A DNA stretch of 64,000 bases from Streptomyces chartreusis NRRL 3882. Its GTDB lineage: Bacteria; Actinomycetota; Actinomycetes; Streptomycetales; Streptomycetaceae. The position numbers were made by a program, and so were the translations under genes. The notes below the pieces were generated by a model, which saw nothing but the letters and a program-made list of their open reading frames with translations, ran no database searches and was not told the origin of the DNA. The DNA is taken from positions 3,596,001 to 3,660,000 of the forward strand of contig NZ_LT963352.1 in NCBI RefSeq assembly GCF_900236475.1, written 5' to 3'. How positions within the stretch are numbered: the first letter of the stretch is position 1; each line of letters starts with the position of its first letter. Shown here piece after piece: positions 9,188 to 17,185 of this stretch.

Positions 9188-9220
9188 CGCCCCGGCGGCA
9201 CGGAATGTGCCGCCGGGGCG
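9188..9220 (-). terminator. Hairpin after rpsI
   Basis: A perfect 14-bp inverted repeat (CGCCCCGGCGGCAC / GTGCCGCCGGGGCG) with the loop GGAAT sits between the rpsI stop (9277) and the glmM start (9102). It probably ends most rplM-rpsI transcripts; there is no long U-tract. Confidence 0.65.
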
Positions 9221-9276
9221 ATTGTTGCGAAAACCGTCGCAACGTTGCGAAGACAGTCGCAAGAACAGCGACGCGA

Positions 9277-9789
9277 TTAGCGCTTGCTGTACTGCGGGGC
9301 CTTGCGGGCCTTCTTCAGACCGGCCTTCTTGCGCTCGACCGCACGGTCGTCGCGGCGGAGGAAGCCGGCCTTCTTGAGGGCGCCACGGTTGTTGTCGACG
9401 TCGGCCTCGTTCAGCGCGCGGGCGACACCGAGACGGAGCGCACCGGCCTGACCGGAGACACCGCCACCGGCGATGCGGGCGATGACGTCGTAGCGGCCCT
9501 CGAGCTCGAGCACCTTGAAGGGCTCGTTGACTTCCTGCTGGTGCACCTTGTTCGGGAAGTAGTCCTCGAGGGTGCGACCGTTGATCTTCCACTTGCCGGT
9601 GCCCGGGACGATCCGGACGCGGGCGATGGCGTTCTTGCGACGGCCCAGGCCGGCGGCCGGCTGGGGCTCGCCGAAGCGGGAGGCCATGGACTCCGAGGTG
9701 TACTCACCCTCGACGGGGACCTCGGACTCGGTGGTGTAGCTGTCGATGTCAAGCTCTTCGAGCGGCTGCTCGGCAGTGGTCTCGGCCAC
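9277..9789 (-). CDS. rpsI: 30S ribosomal protein S9
   Basis: A 170-residue protein that reaches the P-site tRNA through its C-terminal tail. The tail here ends in KKARKAPQYSKR, the conserved basic terminus. The family core GRRKNAIARVRIVPGTGKWK begins near residue 50. The first 40 residues are an acidic extension (TAEQPLEELDIDSYTTESEV) found in actinobacterial S9. It is the second gene of the rplM-rpsI operon, 42 bp after rplM. Confidence 0.97.
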   Translation of the reverse strand: MAETTAEQPLEELDIDSYTTESEVPVEGEYTSESMASRFGEPQPAAGLGRRKNAIARVRIVPGTGKWKINGRTLEDYFPNKVHQQEVNEPFKVLELEGRYDVIARIAGGGVSGQAGALRLGVARALNEADVDNNRGALKKAGFLRRDDRAVERKKAGLKKARKAPQYSKR

Positions 9790-9831
9790 GATTCTCCTCA
9801 GATTCTCTTCAGTCTTAGGGGGTGGCCGGAC

Positions 9832-10275
9832 TTACTGCGCGACCTGGGTGATCTCGTACGGCTGCGGCTGCTGCGCGCCGTGCGGGTGCTGGTCACCCTT
9901 GTAGACCTTCAGCTTCGAGAGCATCTGACGGCCCAGAGTGTTCTTGGGGAGCATGCCCTTGACGGCCTTCTCGATGGCCTTCTCGGGGTTCTTGTCGAGC
10001 AGCTCGTCGTAACGGACGGAGCGCAGACCACCCGGGTAGCCGGAGTGGCGGTACGCCATCTTCTGGGTCCGCTTGTTGCCGGACAGGTGCACCTTGTCCG
10101 CGTTGATGATGATGACGAAGTCACCAGCGTCGACGTGGGGGGCATAGATCGGCTTGTGCTTGCCCCGGAGGAGGGTCGCTGCGGTGGTGGCGAGACGACC
10201 CAGGACAACGTCCTGAGCGTCAATGACGTGCCACTGGCGCGTCACATCGCCGGGCTTGGGGCTGTACGTACGCAC
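9832..10275 (-). CDS. rplM: 50S ribosomal protein L13
   Basis: A 147-residue early-assembly large-subunit protein. MRTYSPKPGDVTRQWHVIDA opens the protein, and HKPIYAPHVDAGDFVIIINA plus YRHSGYPGGL are the family signatures. First gene of a two-gene operon with rpsI. A convincing promoter lies about 180 bp upstream. Confidence 0.97.
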   Translation of the reverse strand: MRTYSPKPGDVTRQWHVIDAQDVVLGRLATTAATLLRGKHKPIYAPHVDAGDFVIIINADKVHLSGNKRTQKMAYRHSGYPGGLRSVRYDELLDKNPEKAIEKAVKGMLPKNTLGRQMLSKLKVYKGDQHPHGAQQPQPYEITQVAQ

Positions 10276-10451
10276 GGTTCGTAGCCTTCGCTTCGAGTGA
10301 ATGGTCCTGAACAGGTCACCGAAACGATCACGACAGCCTTGACCGCACTGCGGTGACGCAAACCGCGTGCTGGTCGCTGGTCATCGGCCCGGTGGACCGG
10401 TGTAAGGGCCCGTCCCGTGAGAATGAGCAAGCCAATACACAACGAACAAGC

Positions 10452-10480
10452 AGAATACCGGTGCTCACCACAAGGGTCAA
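10452..10480 (-). promoter_or_regulatory. Predicted rplM-rpsI promoter (sigma-70/HrdB type)
   Basis: On the minus strand, TTGACC (10475-10480), a 17-nt spacer and TATTCT (10452-10457) form a near-consensus promoter. Transcription would start near 10445, giving a 5' leader of about 170 nt before rplM. Confidence 0.7.
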
Positions 10481-10489
10481 AACGCGGGA

Positions 10490-10804
10490 TCACCGCCGGC
10501 GATCGGCTACGGAGACGCACAGGCCGGCACAGAGAGTCACGGCCTTCCGCAGCGTCCGGCGCCGCGGCGGCCGCACGTACGGGAACACCGTCGGCAGCAG
10601 CACATCGGCGAGCACCGCGACGCACCGGCGCGGCAGTGAGCCGCCACCGCGCGGACGACGCAGCGCCCGCAGCACCCCGACCGCGACCGACGGCCACACC
10701 CCGACCGCGGCCGCGGCCGAGGGCCAGGACCGCAGGCACACCACCAGCACCACGGTCGGCAGCAGTCGCCCCAACCACCCGCAGATGTCGCCTTTGCCCG
10801 TCCG
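10490..10804 (-). CDS. Possible small membrane or hypothetical protein
   Basis: An open frame of about 104 residues beginning MRTGKGDICGWLGRLL, with two hydrophobic stretches and several Arg-rich loops. I recognise no family. It sits directly upstream of the rplM promoter on the same strand; in S. coelicolor an unknown gene is, from memory, annotated at the equivalent place. High GC makes chance open frames common, so this is a weak call. Apart from this and the rplM promoter, the 10276-10881 interval shows nothing else. Confidence 0.35.
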   Translation of the reverse strand, partial: RTGKGDICGWLGRLLPTVVLVVCLRSWPSAAAAVGVWPSVAVGVLRALRRPRGGGSLPRRCVAVLADVLLPTVFPYVRPPRRRTLRKAVTLCAGLCVSVADRRR

Positions 10805-10881
10805 CATGGGAGGAACGCTAGGTGCTCCGGAGCCCATCCAGGCGGACCAGCACGCCCCATGTCCCGTCTAAGATGCGCCCC

Positions 10882-11754
10882 ATGAGCTTTGGGCAGGGGG
10901 GACCTCAGTCCCAGTGGGATCCCTGGAAACCGCAGTCGCAGCAGCCCTGGAACAGCGGGGGCGGCCAGTCTCCGGACTGGGCCGCGCTCGCCGAGGCGTC
11001 CGAGGCCCGTAACAAACGACGCCGGCTGCTCCTGGTCGGCGGCGGCGCGCTCGCCACCGTCGCGATCGGCGCCGCCGTCGCCGTGGCCGTGGTCTCCGCG
11101 GGCGGCGACAACCAGGCGAACAGCCCGACCTCCCAGGTGCCCTCGGCCGACATCCCGAGCGAGTCGGCCTCGGCCCCGTCGTTCGCCCCGACCAGCGCCC
11201 CGCCCCCGCTGGACCCCAAGGACTTCATCGCCAGCGCGAAGAAGGACACGGCTCCGCTCAGCCCGGACACCCTCTTCCCCGGCACGCAGCTGACCATGGG
11301 CGAGACGACGTACAAGAAGGGCCCCACGGCCGACACCAAGAACTGCGCCTCGGCGTCGGGCGGCACCCTCCCGAAGATCCTCACCGCGAACGACTGCACC
11401 CGCCTGATACGCGTCACCTACTCCGCGGACGGCATCGCCGTGACGGTCGGCGTGGCGGTCTTCGACACCGAGGCACAGGCCGCCAAGGCCAAGGGCGAGA
11501 CCAACAAGAAGAGCTTCGTCAAGTCGCTCTCCGGCGGCGGCGTGAAGCCCTTCTGCGAATCCGGGTTCTGCCGTACGACCAGCAACTCCTACGGCCGCTA
11601 CGCCTACTTCACCAACGCCGGCTTCACCAGCGGCAAGGACGTGACGGAAAAGGACACCGAGGTGTTCGCCACGGGCGACAACCTCCAGCTGTTCACGTTC
11701 CGTCAGATCCACCGCCGCGGCCAGGCACAGGCGTCCGCCGCGGCCGACGAGTAG
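10882..11754 (+). CDS. Single-pass membrane protein with extracellular domain
   Basis: A 290-residue protein of unknown function. Its cytoplasmic head is rich in Gln, Pro, Trp and Gly (QSQWDPWKPQSQQPW), followed by a basic RNKRRR stop and one membrane span (about residues 52-75, VGGGALATVAIGAAVAVAVV). A Ser/Pro-rich linker then leads to a 180-residue extracytoplasmic domain with four conserved-looking Cys (in NCASAS, NDCTRL and PFCESGFC), probably two disulphides. The ATG at 10882 is chosen because the upstream extension is not protein-like. It converges with truA with only 3 bp between stops. Confidence 0.7.
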   Translation: MSFGQGGPQSQWDPWKPQSQQPWNSGGGQSPDWAALAEASEARNKRRRLLLVGGGALATVAIGAAVAVAVVSAGGDNQANSPTSQVPSADIPSESASAPSFAPTSAPPPLDPKDFIASAKKDTAPLSPDTLFPGTQLTMGETTYKKGPTADTKNCASASGGTLPKILTANDCTRLIRVTYSADGIAVTVGVAVFDTEAQAAKAKGETNKKSFVKSLSGGGVKPFCESGFCRTTSNSYGRYAYFTNAGFTSGKDVTEKDTEVFATGDNLQLFTFRQIHRRGQAQASAAADE

Positions 11755-11757
11755 GCG

Positions 11758-12612
11758 TCAGCAGCACCCCGCCGGCGGCAGCGACCGCTTGTTCCGCGCC
11801 TCCTTGCTGCGCGCGGCGAGCAGTTCGTCGGCCGGGTAGCCGACCTCCTCCAGCGTCAGCCCGTGCGGCCGTACGACGTGCACGGCCGAGTCCCGCACAC
11901 CGGCCGCCAGCACCTTCGCGGGCCAGTCCGGCGGCCGGTGCCCGTCGCCCACGAACAGCAGCGCCCCGATGAGCGAGCGCACCATGTTGTGGCAGAAGGC
12001 GTCGGCCCGCACGGTCGCGGTGATGATGCCGTCGTCGCCCTTCACGAGCCGCAGTTCCTGGAGCGTGCGGATCGTCGTCGCGCCCTCCCGCTTCTTGCAG
12101 TAGGCGGCGAAGTCGTGCTCCCCGAGCAGCCGCCGTGCGGCCTCGTTCATGGCGTCGACGTCCAGGGGCCAGTCGTGCCACAGCACATGGTTCCGCAGCA
12201 GCGGATCGACGCCCCCGGGATTGTCGGTGACCCGGTACGCGTACCGCCTCCAGATCGCCGAGAACCGCGCGTTGAAGCCACTGGGCGCCTCCCTGAGGGC
12301 CCAGACCCGTACGTCCCTGGGCAGCCGCCCGGCGAGCCGCTTCAGCAGCTTCTGGTTGTGCTCGGCCCAGACCTCACGCGGCAGATCGACGTGCGCCACC
12401 TGCCCCCGGGCGTGCACCCCGGCATCGGTACGCCCCGCCACGGTCAGCTCGTACGTCTCCCCCGACCGCGTCACGGTCCGCAGGGCGTCCTCGATCTCCC
12501 CCTGCACGGTACGCCGCCCCCCGGCCTGCTTGGCCCACCCGGAGAACTCACTCCCGTCGTACGACAGGTCGAGACGCACACGAACGTAACCGGCTGCTGC
12601 TTCATCACTCAC
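11758..12612 (-). CDS. truA: tRNA pseudouridine(38-40) synthase
   Basis: A 284-residue enzyme that isomerises uridines 38-40 in the tRNA anticodon arm. The catalytic Asp63 lies in GRTDAGVHARGQVAH. LSYDGSEFSGWAKQ near the start and FCHNMVRSLIGALLFVGDG later are TruA signatures. A GTG start at 12612 is supported by a GAGAGG element 8 nt upstream. It is separated from rplQ by an intrinsic terminator and a repeat, so it is probably transcribed partly on its own. Confidence 0.95.
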   Translation of the reverse strand: MSDEAAAGYVRVRLDLSYDGSEFSGWAKQAGGRRTVQGEIEDALRTVTRSGETYELTVAGRTDAGVHARGQVAHVDLPREVWAEHNQKLLKRLAGRLPRDVRVWALREAPSGFNARFSAIWRRYAYRVTDNPGGVDPLLRNHVLWHDWPLDVDAMNEAARRLLGEHDFAAYCKKREGATTIRTLQELRLVKGDDGIITATVRADAFCHNMVRSLIGALLFVGDGHRPPDWPAKVLAAGVRDSAVHVVRPHGLTLEEVGYPADELLAARSKEARNKRSLPPAGCC

Positions 12613-12633
12613 GTACAGATCCTCTCAGCAACA

Positions 12634-12675
12634 CAAAAAAGCGGGCCCGCCCCTCATAGAGGAACGGACCCGCCG
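12634..12675 (-). terminator. Intrinsic terminator downstream of rplQ
   Basis: Read on the minus strand, GGCGGGTCCG, an internal CCTCTATGAGG hairpin and CGGGCCCGC form an extended stem followed by TTTTTTG. This is one of the few classical rho-independent terminators in the window and marks the end of the rpoA-rplQ transcript. Confidence 0.75.
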
Positions 12676-12685
12676 ACGCCCCCTC

Positions 12686-12734
12686 AGGGGCGCGGGGAAC
12701 TGCGCGAACAACCACGGCGAAGCCGCAGCCGCCC
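12686..12734 (+). repeat. Streptomyces-type intergenic repeat, copy B
   Basis: Starts AGGGGCGCGGGGAACTGCGC and ends with GCAGCCGCCC; same family and orientation as the copies at 7661 and 16138. It lies between rplQ and its terminator. Confidence 0.8.
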
Positions 12735-12756
12735 GTTCACAGCCCCCGGCAGACGC

Positions 12757-13242
12757 TCAGGCGTCCTTGGACTCCTCGGCGTCCTCGGCCTTGGTCGTGT
12801 CGACCTGAGCCTCGGCGGCCTCGGCGTCCTTGGCGGCACGCTTGGTCGCGGCCTCGGCCTCGCCGGTCGCCTCCTGCGCCACCGTCAGCGCCTCGACCAG
12901 CTCGATGACAGCCATGGGCGCGTTGTCGCCACGGCGGTTACCGATCTTGGTGATGCGGGTGTAGCCACCCGGACGGTTCTCGTAACGCGGGCCGATCTCG
13001 GTGAAGAGCGTGTGGACGATGCTCTTGTCCGTGATGACCTGGAGCACCTGACGGCGGTTGTGAAGGTCGCCCTTCTTCGCCTTGGTGACCAGACGCTCGG
13101 CGTACGGACGCAGCTTGCGCGCCTTCGCCTCGGTGGTGGTGATCCGGCCGTGCTCGAACAGCGACTTCGCGAGGTTCGCGAGCATCAGCTTCTCGTGCGC
13201 GGCGCTGCCGCCCAGACGGGCACCCTTGGTGGGCTTCGGCAT
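12757..13242 (-). CDS. rplQ: 50S ribosomal protein L17
   Basis: A 161-residue protein lining the peptide exit region. MPKPTKGARLGGSAAHEKLM and RLVTKAKKGDLHNRR are the family core. The last 50 residues are an Ala/Glu/Asp-rich extension (TGEAEAATKRAAKDAEAAEA) of the actinobacterial form. It follows rpoA across a hairpin-containing spacer. Confidence 0.96.
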   Translation of the reverse strand: MPKPTKGARLGGSAAHEKLMLANLAKSLFEHGRITTTEAKARKLRPYAERLVTKAKKGDLHNRRQVLQVITDKSIVHTLFTEIGPRYENRPGGYTRITKIGNRRGDNAPMAVIELVEALTVAQEATGEAEAATKRAAKDAEAAEAQVDTTKAEDAEESKDA

Positions 13243-13322
13243 GGTGTTTCTCCTAGGTGTCTGCCCCGGCCGTATCAGGTACCGGGGTCAGTATCCGAGC
13301 AGACGGGTTTGCCTGTCGGAGA

Positions 13323-13350
13323 TCCGGGGTCCGCTGACGCGGACCCCGGA
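13323..13350 (-). terminator. Hairpin between rpoA and rplQ
   Basis: A perfect 12-bp stem (TCCGGGGTCCGC / GCGGACCCCGGA) with the loop TGAC, 10 bp after the rpoA stop. It may attenuate read-through or stabilise the rpoA mRNA 3' end inside the alpha operon. Confidence 0.5.
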
Positions 13351-13359
13351 AGCAGAGAC

Positions 13360-14382
13360 TCAGTACTGCTCGGTCTCCACGAACCCGGCGTCCGCGTCGT
13401 CATCGGCACCGAACGCGTCAGCCGCAGCGGTCGGGTCGAATCCGGGCGGGCTGTCCTTCAGGGCCAGGCCCATGCCGGCCAGCTTCGCCTTGACCTCGTC
13501 GATGGACTTCGCACCGAAGTTGCGGATGTCCAGGAGGTCGGCCTCGGAACGCGCCACGAGCTCGCCCACGGAGTGGATGCCCTCGCGCTTGAGGCAGTTG
13601 TAGGAGCGGACCGTGAGCTCCAGCTCCTCGATCGGCAGCGCCAGATCGGCGGCAAGGGCGGCGTCCGTCGGGGACGGGCCCATGTCGATGCCCTCGGCGT
13701 CGATGTTCAGCTCGCGGGCGAGACCGAACAGCTCGACCAGGGTCTTACCGGCGGACGCCATGGCGTCACGCGGGCGCATGGCCTGCTTGGTCTCGACGTC
13801 GACGATCAGCTTGTCGAAGTCGGTCCGCTGCTCGACACGCGTGGCCTCGACCTTGTACGTGACCTTGAGCACCGGCGAGTAGATCGAGTCGACCGGGATC
13901 CGGCCGATCTCCTGGCCGACCTGCTTGTTCTGCACGGCGGAGACGTAACCGCGGCCACGCTCGACCGTCAGCTCCATCTCCAGCTTGCCCTTGCCGTTGA
14001 GCGTGGCGAGGACGAGGTCGGGGTTGTGCACCTCGACACCGGCCGGCGGCGCGATGTCGGCGGCGGTGACCAGACCCGGGCCCTGCTTGCGCAGGTACAT
14101 CACGACCGGCTCGTCGTGCTCCGAGGAGACGACCAGCTGCTTGATGTTGAGGATCAGGTCGGTGACGTCCTCCTTGACGCCCGGCACGGTGGTGAACTCG
14201 TGCAGGACACCGTCGATGCGGATGGACGTGACCGCCGCACCCGGGATCGAGGAGAGGAGGGTCCGGCGGAGGGAGTTGCCGAGGGTGTAGCCGAAGCCCG
14301 GCTCCAGCGGCTCGATCACGAACCGGGAGCGGAATTCGTCGACGACCTCTTCGGTCAACGAGGGACGCTGAGCGATCAGCAT
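13360..14382 (-). CDS. rpoA: RNA polymerase alpha subunit
   Basis: A 340-residue subunit that nucleates core polymerase assembly and contacts upstream promoter DNA and activators. The N-terminal dimerisation domain covers roughly residues 1-230 (FVIEPLEPGFGYTLGNSLRR). After a flexible linker comes the C-terminal domain with VRSYNCLKREGIHSVGEL and LLDIRNFGAKSIDEVKAKLA, which binds UP elements. The acidic tail DDDADAGFVETEQY is typical of Streptomyces. It sits between rpsK and rplQ in the alpha operon. Confidence 0.97.
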   Translation of the reverse strand: MLIAQRPSLTEEVVDEFRSRFVIEPLEPGFGYTLGNSLRRTLLSSIPGAAVTSIRIDGVLHEFTTVPGVKEDVTDLILNIKQLVVSSEHDEPVVMYLRKQGPGLVTAADIAPPAGVEVHNPDLVLATLNGKGKLEMELTVERGRGYVSAVQNKQVGQEIGRIPVDSIYSPVLKVTYKVEATRVEQRTDFDKLIVDVETKQAMRPRDAMASAGKTLVELFGLARELNIDAEGIDMGPSPTDAALAADLALPIEELELTVRSYNCLKREGIHSVGELVARSEADLLDIRNFGAKSIDEVKAKLAGMGLALKDSPPGFDPTAAADAFGADDDADAGFVETEQY

Positions 14383-14472
14383 GTGTGGATCAGATCCTTC
14401 AGTCGGGGGCGCCCGCTATATGACGCCCGACTCGACCGTCCCCGACATAAAGGGACGGGTACTGCAAGGGTA

Positions 14473-14506
14473 CGGGCGATACGGCCCGAAGGAGCCGTAC
14501 CGCCCG
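14473..14506 (-). other. Hairpin in the rpsK-rpoA spacer
   Basis: CGGGCGATACGGC and GCCGTACCGCCCG can pair over 13 positions with one mismatch, around an 8-nt loop. It lies just after the rpsK stop in an unusually long (150 bp) intra-operon gap. A role in attenuation or mRNA processing ahead of rpoA is possible but unproven. Confidence 0.4.
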
Positions 14507-14532
14507 AAAACCGAGAACCCGAAGGCGTCGCG

Positions 14533-14937
14533 TCAGACGCGGCGGCGCTTCGGCGGACGGCAGCCGTTGTGCGGGGTCGGGGTGACGTCCTGGATGGAGC
14601 CGACCTCGAGACCGGTCGCCTGGAGCGAACGGATGGCGGTCTCACGACCGGAACCCGGGCCCTTGACGAACACGTCGACCTTGCGCATGCCGTGCTCCTG
14701 GGCGCGGCGGGCAGCCGACTCGGCGGCCATCTGCGCGGCGAACGGCGTGGACTTCCGGGAGCCCTTGAAGCCGACGTGGCCGGCGGAGGCCCAGGAGATC
14801 ACGTTGCCGGACGGGTCCGTGATCGAGACGATCGTGTTGTTGAACGTGCTCTTGATGTGCGCGTGGCCGTGAGCGACGTTCTTCTTTTCCTTGCGGCGCA
14901 CCTTCTTGGCAGCGCCCTGACGACCCTTGGGGGGCAT
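14533..14937 (-). CDS. rpsK: 30S ribosomal protein S11
   Basis: A 134-residue platform protein near the mRNA exit. The Lys/Arg-rich N-terminus MPPKGRQGAAKKVRRKEKKN is followed by the signature HIKSTFNNTIVSITDPSGNV and the C-terminal PTPHNGCRPPKRRRV. Second gene of the rpsM-rpsK-rpoA-rplQ segment, 64 bp after rpsM. Confidence 0.97.
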   Translation of the reverse strand: MPPKGRQGAAKKVRRKEKKNVAHGHAHIKSTFNNTIVSITDPSGNVISWASAGHVGFKGSRKSTPFAAQMAAESAARRAQEHGMRKVDVFVKGPGSGRETAIRSLQATGLEVGSIQDVTPTPHNGCRPPKRRRV

Positions 14938-15001
14938 CTATAACTCCTACGGGAGGTGGTCGGTCCTGCAGCGAAGACCGCTGACGAGCGTCCGCTGAGG
15001 A

Positions 15002-15382
15002 CTACTTCTTGCCCGGCTTCTTCTTGCCGGCGATGGCGCGACGCGGGCCCTTGCGGGTGCGGGCGTTGGTGCTGGTGCGCTGACCGCGGACGGGCAGACC
15101 GCGGCGGTGACGCAGACCCTGGTAGGTACCGATCTCGACCTTGCGGCGGATGTCGGCCTGGATCTCGCGACGGAGGTCACCCTCGGTCTTGATGTTGTTG
15201 TCGACGTACTCGCGGATCGCGACGAGCTGCTCCTCGGAGAGGTCGCGAACGCGGGTGTTCGGGTCGACGCCGGTGGCGGCCAGCGTCTGCTGCGAGAGGG
15301 TCCGGCCGATGCCGAACACGTAGGTGAGGGCGATCTCCACGCGCTTGTCGCGCGGGATGTCAACACCGGAAACGCGTGCCAT
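15002..15382 (-). CDS. rpsM: 30S ribosomal protein S13
   Basis: A 126-residue head protein contacting both tRNAs and bridging to the large subunit. The helix-two-turn-helix core ALTYVFGIGRTLSQQTLAAT and the tRNA-contacting RHRRGLPVRGQRTSTNARTR are intact, and it ends in a basic GKKKPGKK tail. It follows rpmJ after a 194-bp spacer in which no gene is seen. Confidence 0.97.
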   Translation of the reverse strand: MARVSGVDIPRDKRVEIALTYVFGIGRTLSQQTLAATGVDPNTRVRDLSEEQLVAIREYVDNNIKTEGDLRREIQADIRRKVEIGTYQGLRHRRGLPVRGQRTSTNARTRKGPRRAIAGKKKPGKK

Positions 15383-15576
15383 TCAATGGCTCCAGTTACT
15401 TGTCGGAGGTCTTCCGCAGAACCGACTCCCAGCCGCCGTACCAGGTACGAACTGGGTCCCCGGCCTCCGAACCGGGGGTGTCAGGCCGACCGCGGCCAGC
15501 CTGGATCCTGCGTATGAACATATTCAGCTTGCGTCGCGCGAATCTCTGCGATGGATGCAGAGGGATCGGTCGTGCG

Positions 15577-15690
15577 TCAGCCCTGGCGCTGCTTGTGGCG
15601 CGGGTTATCGCAGATGACCATGACCCGGCCGTGACGGCGGATCACCCTGCACTTGTCGCAGATCTTCTTGACGCTCGGCTTGACCTTCAT
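15577..15690 (-). CDS. rpmJ: 50S ribosomal protein L36 (zinc type)
   Basis: A 37-residue protein read from the sequence: MKVKPSVKKICDKCRVIRRH, then GRVMVICDNPRHKQRQG. The Cys11, Cys14, Cys27 and His32 pattern is the zinc-ribbon of the C+ form, which is replaced by zinc-free paralogues under zinc starvation in actinobacteria. It lies 69 bp after infA, the usual order. Confidence 0.96.
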   Translation of the reverse strand: MKVKPSVKKICDKCRVIRRHGRVMVICDNPRHKQRQG

Positions 15691-15759
15691 GGGTGTGAGG
15701 TTCTCCGGGTCAGTGCCGGCGGCCCCAGTCGCACACGGCGCCCGGGGCACAGGCAAGAT

Positions 15760-15981
15760 CTACTTGTAGCGGTAGACGATCCGGCCACGCGTGAGGTCGT
15801 ACGGAGACAGCTCCACCACGACCCGGTCGTCAGGGAGGATGCGGATGTAGTGCATACGCATCTTGCCGCTGATGTGTGCCAGGACCTGGTGGCCGTTCTG
15901 GAGCTCGACCTTGAACATGGCGTTCGGAAGAGACTCGACGACAGTGCCCTCGATCTCGATGGCACCTTGCTTCTTGGCCAC
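15760..15981 (-). CDS. infA: Translation initiation factor IF-1
   Basis: A 73-residue OB-fold factor that occupies the ribosomal A site during initiation. The whole protein is recognisable: MAKKQGAIEIEGTVVESLPN, then the LPDDRVVVELSPYDLTRGRI strand pair and the terminal YRYK. It lies 235 bp downstream of map and upstream of rpmJ. Confidence 0.97.
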   Translation of the reverse strand: MAKKQGAIEIEGTVVESLPNAMFKVELQNGHQVLAHISGKMRMHYIRILPDDRVVVELSPYDLTRGRIVYRYK

Positions 15982-16137
15982 GCTTCGCCCTTCGAATCGA
16001 CTACCTTGATCGACTCAGTGCGGGCCGCATGCAGACATGCGGGTACACAAGAGCCGACGAGTCAGTCTACGACAGGGCCCTCAGAAACACGAATCGGGGA
16101 AGTCTGCCCCGCCGGAGACGGCTTTAAGCGCCCCGAG

Positions 16138-16187
16138 AGGGGCGCGGGGAACTGCGCGACAAGCCACAGCGCACCCGCAGCCGCCGA
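16138..16187 (+). repeat. Streptomyces-type intergenic repeat, copy C
   Basis: Begins AGGGGCGCGGGGAACTGCGC and ends CCGCAGCCGCCG, in the map-infA spacer. It shares the same core and orientation as copies A and B. The rest of the 235-bp spacer shows nothing distinctive. Confidence 0.8.
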
Positions 16188-16216
16188 CGTGCACGGCACC
16201 CCACCGCGGAATGCGC

Positions 16217-17053
16217 TCAGCCCAACGGATCCGGCGCGGCAACGATCCCCAGCTCGGCGAGCTTCGCCTTCCCCCCGTCGGGAGACGTCAGCACGAGCGG
16301 GCCCTCCTCGGTCAGCGCCACCGAGTGCTCCCAGTGCGACGACCACGTGCCGTCCGTGGTGACGACCGTCCAGTCGTCCTGGAGGACCTCGGTCTTCGGG
16401 GTGCCGAGGGAGACCATGGGCTCGATCGCGAGGCAGAAGCCGGGCACCAGCTTCGGGCCCTTGCCACGCCTCCGGTCGACGTAGTTCAGCAGGTGCGGGT
16501 CCATGTGCATCTCGGTGCCGATGCCGTGGCCGCCGTAGTCCTCGATGATCCCGTAGCGGCCGCCGCCGGGCTTCGGCTGGCGGCGGATGTACGTCTCGAT
16601 CGCCCGGGAGACGTCGACCAGCCGGTTGCCGAGCTTCATGGCCGCGATACCGGCCCACATCGACTCCTCGGTCACCCGGGAGAGCTCGACGAGCTCCGGA
16701 GCGTGACCGGAGCCCACGAAGGCCGTGTACGCGGCGTCGCCGTGCCAGCCGTCGATGATCGCGCCGCAGTCGATGGAGATCACGTCCCCGTCCTTGAGGA
16801 CGACGTCGTCGGACGGGATGCCGTGGACGACGACCTCGTTCACCGAGGTGCAGATGGTCGCGGGGAAGCCCCCGTACCCGAGGAAGTTCGGCTTGGCGTT
16901 GTGCTCGGCGAGCACCTTGCGGGCGACCTGGTCCAGATCCTTCGTCGTGGCCCCCGGCACGGCGGCTTCACGGGTCGCCGCGTGAATGGCGGCGACGACC
17001 AGCCCCGCCTCACGCATCTTGGCGATCTGCTCGGGGGTCTTGATCTGCACCAT
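16217..17053 (-). CDS. map: Type I methionine aminopeptidase
   Basis: A 278-residue metalloenzyme removing the initiator Met from nascent proteins. The dinuclear metal ligands are visible in order: Asp in SIDCGAIIDGWHGDAA, a second Asp in the same segment, His in GHGIGTEMH, Glu in AIEPMV and Glu in WEHSVALTEEG. The start at 17053 (MVQIKTPEQ) is chosen because the upstream extension is Arg/Ala-rich and not conserved. It lies in the adk-map-infA order typical of actinobacteria, separated from adk by 132 bp with a hairpin. Confidence 0.95.
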   Translation of the reverse strand: MVQIKTPEQIAKMREAGLVVAAIHAATREAAVPGATTKDLDQVARKVLAEHNAKPNFLGYGGFPATICTSVNEVVVHGIPSDDVVLKDGDVISIDCGAIIDGWHGDAAYTAFVGSGHAPELVELSRVTEESMWAGIAAMKLGNRLVDVSRAIETYIRRQPKPGGGRYGIIEDYGGHGIGTEMHMDPHLLNYVDRRRGKGPKLVPGFCLAIEPMVSLGTPKTEVLQDDWTVVTTDGTWSSHWEHSVALTEEGPLVLTSPDGGKAKLAELGIVAAPDPLG

Positions 17054-17139
17054 GGGGGCTACGGCCTTTCTGGACCTTCGGAGAGTGAGAACGCCTTCAA
17101 CGATACGGGGCCGCGCGACAGACCCCGCCCACACAGCAG

Positions 17140-17166
17140 CCGCGGCTCCCCGGGGGGAACCGCGGC
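17140..17166 (-). other. Hairpin between adk and map
   Basis: CCGCGGCTCCCC pairs with GGGGAACCGCGG around a two-to-four-base loop with one mismatch. It is 20 bp after the adk stop and may be an attenuator or processing site. Confidence 0.4.
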
Positions 17167-17185
17167 GGTAGCTGCGCACGAACGA

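Noticed and set aside
15383..15576. tRNA-like GGTTCG/CGGAGG sequence between rpmJ and rpsM
   Set aside because: No cloverleaf can be formed; only local GC-rich pairing.
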